Shown piece by piece: positions 57,495 to 64,000 of a stretch of DNA of 64,000 nt. The translations under genes and the position numbers were made by a program. The notes under the pieces were generated by a model. The model did not search any database, was not told the origin of the DNA, and saw only the letters and a list, made by a program, of their open reading frames with translations. The stretch is from Parasphaerochaeta coccoides DSM 17374 (GTDB lineage: Bacteria; Spirochaetota; Spirochaetia; Sphaerochaetales; Sphaerochaetaceae): NCBI RefSeq assembly GCF_000208385.1, contig NC_015436.1:1674001-1738000 (forward strand), written 5' to 3'. The first letter of the stretch is position 1. Each line of letters opens with the position of its first letter.

Positions 57495-57710
57495 ATGTCA
57501 AAATACATTACGGTCAAAGAAGCTGCCGCAGAACTCGGCGTTACAACCCAGACCATTGCCCAGACACTCCGGGGACTTGGTGTTGAGAAATTCGGCGGGA
57601 TATATCTGATTGACGATACTGTCATGGAGCAACTGAAAAGCCGCAAAGGAAAATCCGGTCGGCCAAAAGGAGCAAAAAATAAAGTGAAGACCGAAGCAAG
57701 ACTATCTTGA
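57495..57710 (+). CDS. Small helix-turn-helix DNA-binding protein
   Basis: A 71-residue protein, MSKYITVKEAAAELGVTTQT..., with a predicted winged-HTH/excisionase-like fold and a basic, AT-hook-like tail (SRKGKSGRPKGAKNKVK). It probably binds DNA and regulates its own operon or a mobile element. It follows the membrane peptide by one base. A hairpin AGTAACGGAG/CTCCATTACT (57726-57761) lies downstream. Confidence 0.7.
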   Translation: MSKYITVKEAAAELGVTTQTIAQTLRGLGVEKFGGIYLIDDTVMEQLKSRKGKSGRPKGAKNKVKTEARLS

Positions 57711-57725
57711 AAATGAGACAGGAAA

Positions 57726-57769
57726 AGTAACGGAGACCCATTTAGCCGTCCCTCCATTACTGACTTTTC
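57726..57769 (+). terminator. Probable terminator of the peptide-HTH unit
   Basis: AGTAACGGAG (57726-57735) pairs with CTCCATTACT (57752-57761), one mismatch, followed by GACTTTTCTT. Moderately convincing. Confidence 0.45.
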
Positions 57770-57791
57770 TTGCTATCTTGCCGAATTGAGA

Positions 57792-57828
57792 CAAATAAAA
57801 GGGTTCCCACCTCCACAAGCGGGAACCC
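57792..57828 (-). terminator. Terminator for leftward genes
   Basis: On the minus strand, GGGTTCCC and GGGAACCC arms (57828-57821 and 57808-57801) form an 8-bp stem followed by TTTTATTTG. It would end transcription from the small genes at 58.1-58.7 kb. Confidence 0.65.
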
Positions 57829-57904
57829 AGCCCCATGTACACATACACATTATATACAGCTCCCTAGGGGTACACCCATTTGATGGGGAATGTCAAGATG
57901 GGAT

Positions 57905-58036
57905 TCAAAGAACCTGGAACAGCAGGCTGTTATCACTGACCACATTTGTCATCATCCTGTTGCCGTTCGCATCTGTGGCATACTCTCCGTTCTCATCTGG
58001 CTTGTATCCGCTGCCGACCAGAAATGAGTAGTTCAG
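57905..58036 (-). pseudogene. Short protein-like C-terminal fragment
   Basis: A minus-strand frame reads LNYSFLVGSGYKPDENGEYA...NVVSDNSLLFQVL and then stops; it looks like selected coding sequence but has no start. It is probably the tail of a larger gene lost by rearrangement. Low certainty. Confidence 0.25.
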
Positions 58037-58099
58037 GAAAAAACATGTATGCTGATGCTCTAACCCGTGTAGAGACCTTCATCGATATTCATGATGGGT

Positions 58100-58372
58100 T
58101 CAATCCTCGGTCGTTTTTCGAATACCGGCTTGCCAGACAAGCTCAAGGTCGTCATAGGATACGGAGTAGGCTAGATAGCCATCGTCAGCATATCCGGTAT
58201 CATGCAGCATGAACTCAATGCAGGCTTGACGATCTCTTTTGTAGTCGTCAACGATGGTTCCCAGCGTTCCCGCCGGAAACAGGTGCGCGTGGTTATCATC
58301 AACGCAATAAGCCTCCACGGGAACTTTGGTCTTCACGACATCTGGTTCTTTGCACTCATCAATATTCATCAT
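58100..58372 (-). CDS. Small protein resembling DUF4926 (immunity-like)
   Basis: A 90-residue acidic protein. The core FPAGTLGTIVDDYKRDRQACIEF and SYDDLELVW resembles DUF4926 proteins, often found beside toxin-like DUF6883 proteins. Its start overlaps the upstream gene stop (ATGA), so they are translated as a pair. An immunity or antitoxin role is inferred from pairing only. Confidence 0.5.
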   Translation of the reverse strand: MMNIDECKEPDVVKTKVPVEAYCVDDNHAHLFPAGTLGTIVDDYKRDRQACIEFMLHDTGYADDGYLAYSVSYDDLELVWQAGIRKTTED

Positions 58373-58626
58373 TCAGCCCAATCCTTTACAAATGCTGTAG
58401 TCAATCGAGGGAAACCTTCCAGTTTTACTGTAACATCTTTAATGTCAAATATCCATGTCGTTTTTATCCCTTCAACCTTTTCTCTCTTGTCGCGTATGCC
58501 ATGAATGCGCATCCGCACGTCATAGAATCGGCCATGCTCGTTAGCATTTTTTATTGTGATTCTCGCAGAAGCAAGACCCTCCCGGTCGATGATGGCAATA
58601 TCCTTTGAGAACCTCAGCTTGTACAT
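58369..58626 (-). CDS. Small protein resembling DUF6883 (toxin-domain-like)
   Basis: Starting at MYKLRFSKDIAII the product is 85 residues. The C-terminal part GRFYDVRMRIHGI and IKTTWIFDIKDV...FPRLTTAF resembles the end of DUF6883 domains seen at the C-termini of polymorphic toxins. It is shorter than usual, so may be a truncated toxin tip. No clear ribosome binding site; the frame is open to a TTG at 58680. Partner of the following DUF4926-like gene. Confidence 0.45.
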   Translation of the reverse strand: MYKLRFSKDIAIIDREGLASARITIKNANEHGRFYDVRMRIHGIRDKREKVEGIKTTWIFDIKDVTVKLEGFPRLTTAFVKDWAE

Positions 58627-58694
58627 CTGATACGAGCGGTGGCCAGTTTTTAAACCGTTATAATGCCTGTTCCTCAACACGATAAACCATGGCT

Positions 58695-58940
58695 AAACAC
58701 GCTATAACACGGAAAAAATTGTCAGTTTGAGTAGGATTTCACTGTCAAAACGCTGGATTTTCTGTCAGAACTTTTTGGATTGTACAATTTTCTGTCAGAA
58801 CTTTTTGGATTGTACATTAAACACACGATAAAACAGTTTTAAACACGCTATAACACGGAAAAAATTGTCAGTTTAAGTTGGATTTCACTGTCAAAACGCT
58901 GGATTTTCTGTCAAAAATTTTTGGATTGTACAATTATAAC
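58695..58940 (+). repeat. Nested direct repeats (146-bp and 30-bp units)
   Basis: AAACACGCTATAACACGGAA begins near-identical segments at 58695 and 58841 (146-base period). Within copy 1 a 30-base unit (TTTTCTGTCAGAACTTTTTG...) is present twice in tandem, 58758-58787 and 58788-58817; a third, diverged one lies near 58904. No gene. Confidence 0.85.
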
Positions 58941-59261
58941 AGATGAAATATTTTGCGTCAATATATTATTCAAATAAAAGAATAAAATAAAAAAGAAAAA
59001 TCATTCACAAGTCTTTTTCTTAAAAAATGAATTTTGGTGAACTTTTAAACATTTCTCCTTTTCGTTTCTGCCATATTTCCAGATGCACAAACACCAAAAA
59101 TCTTCCATATAATATATTTCAGGAACGTACGAAGACACATTTCTAACTGTTTATGTCCCTTTCTCCCATCCTATTCCGATTTTCCTGGTTAGTGTTATTT
59201 GTTTATTGCCAAACGCGCATATTTCTTTTAGAATTGTTCACATAAATTTAGGGAGACGACC
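58941..59261 (+). other. AT-rich region upstream of rex
   Basis: About 320 bases, very AT-rich, no gene seen. It presumably carries the rex promoter. I could not assign a clear Rex operator; AATTGTTCACATAAATT at about 59231-59247 is only a weak candidate. Confidence 0.4.
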
Positions 59262-59900
59262 ATGAATAGTGAGATGTTAATTAGAATTACTCGATATTAT
59301 CGGGCCCTCAACAGATTAAAAAGCGTAGGACTGGAAAAAGTCTTTGCTCACAACCTTGCCGATGCAGCCGGAGCTTCCGCCGCCGTAGTCCGCAAGGATT
59401 TTTCTCAACTTGGCATACACGGACAGAAACGCGGCGGATATGAAATACCCGACCTGATTGCCAGTGTAGGAGCCATCTTGGGCAAAGGCGGCTCGCAGAA
59501 TACTGTCATTGTGGGTTGCGGACGCATCGGCAAAGCCCTCATACACTACAACGGCTTTGAGCCCGATGGCATCTCCATAGTCGCCGGATTCGACAACGAT
59601 CCTCTCGTCTACAGCGACACCTCCCAGCCCGTCCCCATCTATCCAATGTCCAAACTTGAGGAAACCATCAAAGCCCTGGACGCACAGGTCGCCATCATCA
59701 CCGTCCCGGAAGCCTCTGCTGCCGATACTTATGAGAAACTGGTCAACGCAGGTATCCGCGGCTTCCTCAACTTCAGCCCCGTCACGCTCAAGTCCCAGAG
59801 AGCCGAAGGACTCCCTCCCTTAATCGTCCACAATATCAACATTGCCCTTGAGCTGGAACAGATATTCTACGAACTGCAATTCCCTAACACTGTCCGCTGA
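59262..59900 (+). CDS. rex: Redox-sensing transcriptional repressor Rex
   Basis: A 212-residue NADH/NAD+ sensor controlling fermentative genes. An N-terminal winged helix (RITRYYRALNRL, ASAAVVRKDFSQLGIHGQKRGGYEI) is followed by a Rossmann domain with VIVGCGRIGKAL and IITVPEASAADTYEKLVNAGI. A C-terminal swap helix ends the protein (NINIALELEQIFYEL). GGGAG lies eight bases upstream of the ATG. Convergent with metA. Supports an anaerobic fermentative life style. Confidence 0.95.
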   Translation: MNSEMLIRITRYYRALNRLKSVGLEKVFAHNLADAAGASAAVVRKDFSQLGIHGQKRGGYEIPDLIASVGAILGKGGSQNTVIVGCGRIGKALIHYNGFEPDGISIVAGFDNDPLVYSDTSQPVPIYPMSKLEETIKALDAQVAIITVPEASAADTYEKLVNAGIRGFLNFSPVTLKSQRAEGLPPLIVHNINIALELEQIFYELQFPNTVR

Positions 59901-59989
59901 ATCTGACCGACCATATCTCAACGCAGAACGCACACTACGAAACCGAATGCTTTCCCATGAAACATCCGGTTTCTGGTTTCATCCACAGA

Positions 59990-60955
59990 TCATGCGTCCT
60001 GTGCGTTCTGTACAAGGATGCCATCGCCCCGTACCGCTTCCGCTACATTCACGATATCGTATGGAGTCTCCTGATAAACAAAATAATTCAACCAGTTACT
60101 GAACAGAAGATTTGCATGGGAACGCCATGACACAATTGGTTCACGTGAAGGATCATCACCAGGATAATAATTCACCGGCATGCCGACCCCCAACCCGGCG
60201 ACCGTATCACGCCTGTATTCCCGATCCAAAGTTCTGGAATCATATTCACAGTGACCCGTCACGAATATCCTCCGCCCGCCCTTGTCCGCCACCAGATAGA
60301 TGCCTGCATCATCGGATTCACTGATTACATTCAAACCGGGAACTGAAGCCACGGCTTTCTCATCCAAGCCGGTATGCCGACTGTGTGGAGCCAGGTACGT
60401 ATCATCGAAACCCCTGACAAGCTTATGGAAACGGTCATTCACCCGATGCCGGAAAATACCGAACATCTTGGCTGGCAGGGGAACCTTCCCCACCCCGTAA
60501 TAATGATACAAAGCAGCCTGTGCCGCCCAGCAGATGAAGAATGACGAGTAGACATGGGTACGGGCCCATTCCAAGATGGATGTCAACTCATCCCAATAAC
60601 TTACTTCCTCAAAAGCCATGCCCTCAACCGGAGCTCCTGTGATGACAAGACCATCATAATACTGTTCCTTCACATCATGAAACGTCTGGTAGAACGTCTC
60701 CAAATATGAAATTTCGGTATGGGTCGGCTGATAGGAAGCCGTACAAAGGAACGTAACCTCGACCTGGAGGGGGGAATTACCCAGCAGACGGAGGAGCTGG
60801 GTTTCCGTTACGCTCTTGGACGGCATGAGATTGAGTATGGCTATCTTCAAAGGCCGGATATCCTGCGTCCGCGCCCGCTGATCCGTCATGACAAAAATAT
60901 TCTCCTGTGTCAGTATATCCGCAGCTGGCAGACCGTCCTGAATCTTTACCGGCAT
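59990..60955 (-). CDS. metA: Homoserine O-acetyltransferase, MetA type
   Basis: Activates homoserine for methionine synthesis. The 321-residue MetA-fold enzyme has the acyl-enzyme Cys in FFICWAAQAALYHYYG and His/Glu in FVTGHCEYDS. In the position that sets acyl-CoA choice it has Glu (TGAPVEGMAFEEVSYW) rather than Gly, which indicates acetyl-CoA, not succinyl-CoA, as substrate. This agrees with the neighbouring O-acetylhomoserine sulfhydrylase. GGGGGAAGG precedes the ATG. Second gene of metY-metA. Confidence 0.93.
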   Translation of the reverse strand: MPVKIQDGLPAADILTQENIFVMTDQRARTQDIRPLKIAILNLMPSKSVTETQLLRLLGNSPLQVEVTFLCTASYQPTHTEISYLETFYQTFHDVKEQYYDGLVITGAPVEGMAFEEVSYWDELTSILEWARTHVYSSFFICWAAQAALYHYYGVGKVPLPAKMFGIFRHRVNDRFHKLVRGFDDTYLAPHSRHTGLDEKAVASVPGLNVISESDDAGIYLVADKGGRRIFVTGHCEYDSRTLDREYRRDTVAGLGVGMPVNYYPGDDPSREPIVSWRSHANLLFSNWLNYFVYQETPYDIVNVAEAVRGDGILVQNAQDA

Positions 60956-61039
60956 GTCCTTCCCCCTTGCCTCATGTTTTCTTGCACAACGACATGGATA
61001 TTCCCCTCAAGGAACATCCATGCCAGAATGGGGCTCTCA

Positions 61040-62338
61040 TTAGATTGTTTCAAAACCCTGCTCCAAGTCGGCGATGATATCATCGACATGCTCCGTACCG
61101 ATGGACAGCCGAATCATGCCAGGCGTAATACCCTGCTCCGCTTGCTCCGCGGCGGATAGTTGGGAATGCGTCGTACTGGCGGGATGAATCACCAAGGACT
61201 TCACATCGGCTACATTTGCCAGAAGTGAGAATATCTCCAGCTTGTCGATGAACGCCTTGGCTTCCTTTTCTCCCCCCTTGACCGTGAAAGTGAAGATTGA
61301 AGCCCCTCCTTGCGGGAAAAGTTTCAGGTACAACTCATGATAGGGATTGTCAGGCAACGAAGGATGGAACACCTTCTCCACCTTGGGATGTCGGGAAAGA
61401 TAATCCACCACCTTCAAAGTATTGGACACATGCCTTTCTACCCTCAATGAAAGCGACTCAAGCCCCTGAAGGAACAGGAAAGCATGGAATGGAGCAAGTG
61501 TAGCCCCCGTATCCCGGAGCAAGATTGCCCGTGCCCTGGTAATCCATGCGGCAGATCCCACAACCTGAGTGAAACTAATCCCGTGATAGGATGGATCGGG
61601 GTTCACCAAGAAAGAAAAACGCCCGCTGGCCTCCCAATCAAACTTCCCGCTGTCCACGATGACTCCACCTATGGCCGTACCATGTCCGCCTATGAACTTA
61701 GTGGCGGAATGAACCACGATGTCAGCCCCGTACTCAATCGGTCTGAGCAGGAAAGGAGTGGCAAAAGTATTATCGACCACTACCGGAATCCCATGTGCAT
61801 GAGCAATGTCCGCCACAGCCTTAATGTCAATCAAGGTAGCATTCGGATTGCCGATGGTCTCCAAGAACAGAGCCTTTGTCTTCTTGGTGATAGCCTTCTC
61901 CCACGCGCCGGGCTCATCCGCGTCAATGAACGTCGTGGTGATGCCGTACTGGGGCAAAGTGTGAGCCAGCAGGTTGTACGTACCACCATAAATGGTACGG
62001 GCACTGACGATATGGTCGCCGTTCTGCGCCAGATTGAGGAAAGTATACGTAATTGCCGCAGCTCCCGATGCTACCGCAAGGGCTGCTATGCCCCCTTCAA
62101 GAGCGGCGATGCGCTTCTCAAAGACATCTTGTGTGGAATTGGTTAGTCGTCCATAGATGTTGCCGGCATCGGTCAGGTTGAAACGGGCGGCAGCATGCGC
62201 ACTGTCATGGAAGACATAAGAAGTCGTCTGGTAAATGGGTACCGCGCGCGAATCAGTGGCGGAATCGGCCTGTTCCTGGCCTACGTGAATCTGAAGAGTT
62301 TCAAAATGGAGTTTCCTGTTTTTTTTATCTGTGCTCAT
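61040..62338 (-). CDS. metY: O-acetylhomoserine sulfhydrylase
   Basis: PLP enzyme making homocysteine from O-acetylhomoserine and sulfide. The 432-residue protein of the Cys/Met-metabolism family has [20 protein letters not shown], the PLP lysine in [11 protein letters not shown] and SSYVFHDS-like N-terminal elements ([13 protein letters not shown]). AAGGA lies seven bases upstream. It precedes metA by 84 bases, so the two catalyse consecutive steps. Upstream are a tiny Cys-containing ORF and a palindrome. Confidence 0.95.
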   Translation of the reverse strand: MSTDKKNRKLHFETLQIHVGQEQADSATDSRAVPIYQTTSYVFHDSAHAAARFNLTDAGNIYGRLTNSTQDVFEKRIAALEGGIAALAVASGAAAITYTFLNLAQNGDHIVSARTIYGGTYNLLAHTLPQYGITTTFIDADEPGAWEKAITKKTKALFLETIGNPNATLIDIKAVADIAHAHGIPVVVDNTFATPFLLRPIEYGADIVVHSATKFIGGHGTAIGGVIVDSGKFDWEASGRFSFLVNPDPSYHGISFTQVVGSAAWITRARAILLRDTGATLAPFHAFLFLQGLESLSLRVERHVSNTLKVVDYLSRHPKVEKVFHPSLPDNPYHELYLKLFPQGGASIFTFTVKGGEKEAKAFIDKLEIFSLLANVADVKSLVIHPASTTHSQLSAAEQAEQGITPGMIRLSIGTEHVDDIIADLEQGFETI

Positions 62339-62413
62339 GATGAGTTCCTTGGCATGATGATGCGCTCCCTACGGAAGCGAGCCGCCACATGGCAGCTATT
62401 GATTGGCATATGA

Positions 62414-62470
62414 TCAGAAACCCATACGATCTTTGACGGAGCGACACCGGGGACAGCTGGCGTTCTTCAT
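62414..62470 (-). CDS. 18-residue ORF upstream of metY, possible leader peptide
   Basis: MKNASCPRCRSVKDRMGF, preceded by GGGGAGGA at five bases, a better ribosome binding site than that of metY itself. It has a CPRC zinc-knuckle-like pair and one internal Met. It may be a leader peptide sensing sulfur amino acids, a small Zn-binding peptide, or chance. An imperfect hairpin (CGCTTCC gta GGGAGCG) lies between it and metY. Confidence 0.45.
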   Translation of the reverse strand: MKNASCPRCRSVKDRMGF

Positions 62471-62493
62471 CTGAATCCTCCCCAAATTTATGC

Positions 62494-62547
62494 AGCACAA
62501 ATTCATGCTGTGGCAAAAGGACATGCGGCCGTGTGACACTATGTCAC
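62494..62547 (-). promoter_or_regulatory. metY promoter region with palindromes
   Basis: GTGACA CTA TGTCAC (62533-62547) is a perfect 6-3-6 palindrome, an operator candidate. Closer to metY, TTGCCA and CATAAA boxes with about 18-base spacing overlap a CAGCA/TGCTG inverted repeat (62494-62511). Confidence 0.5.
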
Positions 62548-62767
62548 GAATGCCCGGAACAAAATTCCAGACGCGCCGCAAGAAACAATCATTTGGAAAA
62601 TTAATAGAAAAGAATGGATATCATGCGCGGCGGCACATCATACCATCTGGTGAATCTGTCATGGACATTGACATCATCGTGCCGCCTCCTGCATTGAGAT
62701 ATTCCGCGCATGACGGAAATTACACATACCCTACAGACTGATGAGAAACAAGTCAAGGCATGAGAGG

Positions 62768-62795
62768 AAAAAAATCTCCTGAAATTTCTCAGTTT
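62768..62795 (-). terminator. Bidirectional terminator after the exonuclease gene
   Basis: A short stem around CTGAGAAATTTCAG is flanked by A7 on one side and T7 on the other, overlapping the stop codon of the leftward gene. The rest of 62548-62767 shows no gene. Confidence 0.55.
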
Positions 62796-63907
62796 TTTTC
62801 TGTGCTTTCTTCGGGTTCCCCAGCAAAGGAGGAAAGCGAGACAGGAGCATGTCTCCTTTCCCTTTCGTCAAAACGGAACACACCCCAGACAGGGAAATGA
62901 TCGCTGGTTCCCCGCCTCAGCCTTACATTCCACGCGCGTGGCGTGCCATCGGACGCGACCGCGGAATCAGGCGCGTTGCAGCCGAATTCTTTCATCCTCC
63001 ATCCTGCCCTGTCAGCGGGAGCCAGTCCAGAAAAAAGGATATGGTCATAGCGATGCCATGTACCTTCATATACATAGGAACCGGGGCGGAAAGTATTAAT
63101 CCTTCCATCGAGCCAAGGAGAATACCACGAACCTTTCTGCCCTCCTTGCATGCCCGATACAACCAAGGAACCAGCGGCTTCCCATTCCCGTGCATGAGAC
63201 GATGCCGCACGGACAAGCGCGGTCCGATATCCTCTTTCCATTCCTTTTTCTTCACCAGGATCCTCGTTCATATCCCCTGCAATGACCAGCAGGCAACCAG
63301 GATCAGCCTGACGCCAAAGCCTGGCTCTCGTAGAGAGCAAGCTGGCAAGAGCTCGCCGTCCTTCCTCCGTCACCCGGTCGCCTTCCTTGCGTGACTTCGC
63401 ATGTACCGCCCACACGACCACCGTTCCTCCATGAACGTTGAACACCGCTTCCAGTGCAGGACGGAATCCCTCCACTCCCTGGACGGTAATCCTTACCGGA
63501 TTCAGGCGTGAAATGATGGCCGTGCAGATAGCACCCCCTTCCTGACCGGCAGCCGCGTACCAGCGGTATCCTCTCCGTGCCAAAGGCCCTGCTATGAGGT
63601 CAGCGACCACACCGCTGTTTTCCACTTCCTGGAGGACTATGATGTCGGCATCAGGAAAGATACGGGATGACAGAACCTTCCGGATGTCTTCAAGCCGCAG
63701 GTGATAAGCCGTCTCATCCCATCGGGAAGACGGACCGTATTCCTCATATTCCGTCCCCGATGTACGGCCATCCATCAGATTCTGGACATTCCAACTGAGG
63801 ATGGTCACATCTGTGGGCGCAGCTTCACCTTCTCCCACAGGACATGAACAGAGACTCACAATGCACATGAGAAGGATGACATGGATAGATATGTATACCG
63901 GACGCAT
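62789..63907 (-). CDS. Endonuclease/exonuclease/phosphatase-family lipoprotein
   Basis: A 372-residue lipoprotein (lipobox SLCSC, Cys about 22) with the EEP (DNase I-like) fold: SWNVQNLMDG, IIVLQEVENSG (catalytic Glu), VVWAVHAKSR, VIAGDMNEDPGEE, YDHILFS and TSDHFPVWGVF. It probably acts as an envelope nuclease or phosphatase, functionally akin to the membrane-anchored nuclease at 15947. GGAGG lies five bases upstream of the ATG at 63907. Confidence 0.87.
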   Translation of the reverse strand: MRPVYISIHVILLMCIVSLCSCPVGEGEAAPTDVTILSWNVQNLMDGRTSGTEYEEYGPSSRWDETAYHLRLEDIRKVLSSRIFPDADIIVLQEVENSGVVADLIAGPLARRGYRWYAAAGQEGGAICTAIISRLNPVRITVQGVEGFRPALEAVFNVHGGTVVVWAVHAKSRKEGDRVTEEGRRALASLLSTRARLWRQADPGCLLVIAGDMNEDPGEEKGMERGYRTALVRAASSHAREWEAAGSLVVSGMQGGQKGSWYSPWLDGRINTFRPGSYVYEGTWHRYDHILFSGLAPADRAGWRMKEFGCNAPDSAVASDGTPRAWNVRLRRGTSDHFPVWGVFRFDERERRHAPVSLSSFAGEPEESTEKN

Positions 63908-64000
63908 CAGAACCTCCGTTCCCTTATTCATGATAAGGACGGAACCGTCCGTGGCGTTTCACGGAAATATGATTAGCGGGAGTTTTTCATCAGGAAATAT

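Noticed and set aside
59210..59260. Rex operator upstream of rex (autoregulation)
   Set aside because: Only a partial match to the TTGTGAAATATTTCACAA-type consensus; not enough to call a site.
62339..62560. SAM riboswitch ahead of metY
   Set aside because: None of the SAM-I core words (such as the GGTGGAGGGA and GATGAAACCCGGCAACC region) can be recognised.

Overview
The window reads as chromosomal DNA of a diderm, fermentative bacterium. Several lipoproteins with clear lipoboxes, a patatin protein fused to an outer-membrane beta-barrel, and outer-membrane-like proteins show an outer membrane. Gene content (AraM/EgsA-type glycerol-1-phosphate dehydrogenase, two-subunit class I fumarase, Rex, cdaA-ybbR, MetA/MetY, UvrD-type AddA with a divergent AddB) fits a spirochaete of the Sphaerochaeta/Parasphaerochaeta group best. 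This is my inference from family knowledge, not from a database search.

Layout. 1-2.5 kb: histidine genes (hisG-hisD) behind a His-codon attenuator, then an HdeD-like membrane protein. 2.6-8.2 kb: HAD phosphatase, FKBP lipoprotein, and an aroA-ltaE-malY/patB-like cluster. 8.2-14.9 kb: addB-addA recombination nuclease. 14.9-18.6 kb: CPBP protease, membrane-anchored nuclease, AraM. 18.7-26.4 kb: a scrambled accessory island next to tRNA-Leu(CAG). It holds an IS30-type transposase fragment, a giant mosaic phage-type polyvalent toxin protein lacking its own 5' end, and a five-unit type I-E-like CRISPR remnant joined directly to the 3' end of the giant gene. Related decayed ORF pieces lie on both sides. 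26.5-33.5 kb: a seven-gene leftward operon def-fmt-patatin-radical SAM-vanZ-fumA-fumB. 33.5-36.4 kb and 51.2-53.9 kb: two paralogous surface lipoproteins (fimbrillin-like N-terminus plus RCC1 repeats). Each starts inside a long GA dinucleotide tract (37 and 22 units) and follows the same 90-bp inverted-repeat leader. 36.4-41.8 kb: cdaA-ybbR-acpS-truA-udg-priA operon. 41.9-51.2 kb: M16C peptidase, glycerophosphodiesterase, pepT with envelope genes, two more envelope genes. 53.9-56.6 kb: PH-like membrane protein and a large lipoprotein. 56.6-59.2 kb: an AT-rich accessory stretch with inverted and tandem repeats, a 28-residue membrane peptide, a small HTH protein and a small toxin/immunity-like pair. 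59.3-64 kb: rex, metY-metA, and an exonuclease-type lipoprotein.

How it works together. The core genes serve amino-acid synthesis (His, aromatic, Met), translation initiation (fmt, def), c-di-AMP signalling, recombination and replication restart. The accessory content is the noteworthy part. The paired GA-tract lipoproteins have the form of ON/OFF phase-variable surface antigens. The polyvalent-protein/CRISPR island looks like the product of recombination between a prophage or conjugative toxin gene, an insertion sequence and a CRISPR array. Functions are assigned from recognised motifs; module names inside the giant protein and the small accessory genes are the least certain.
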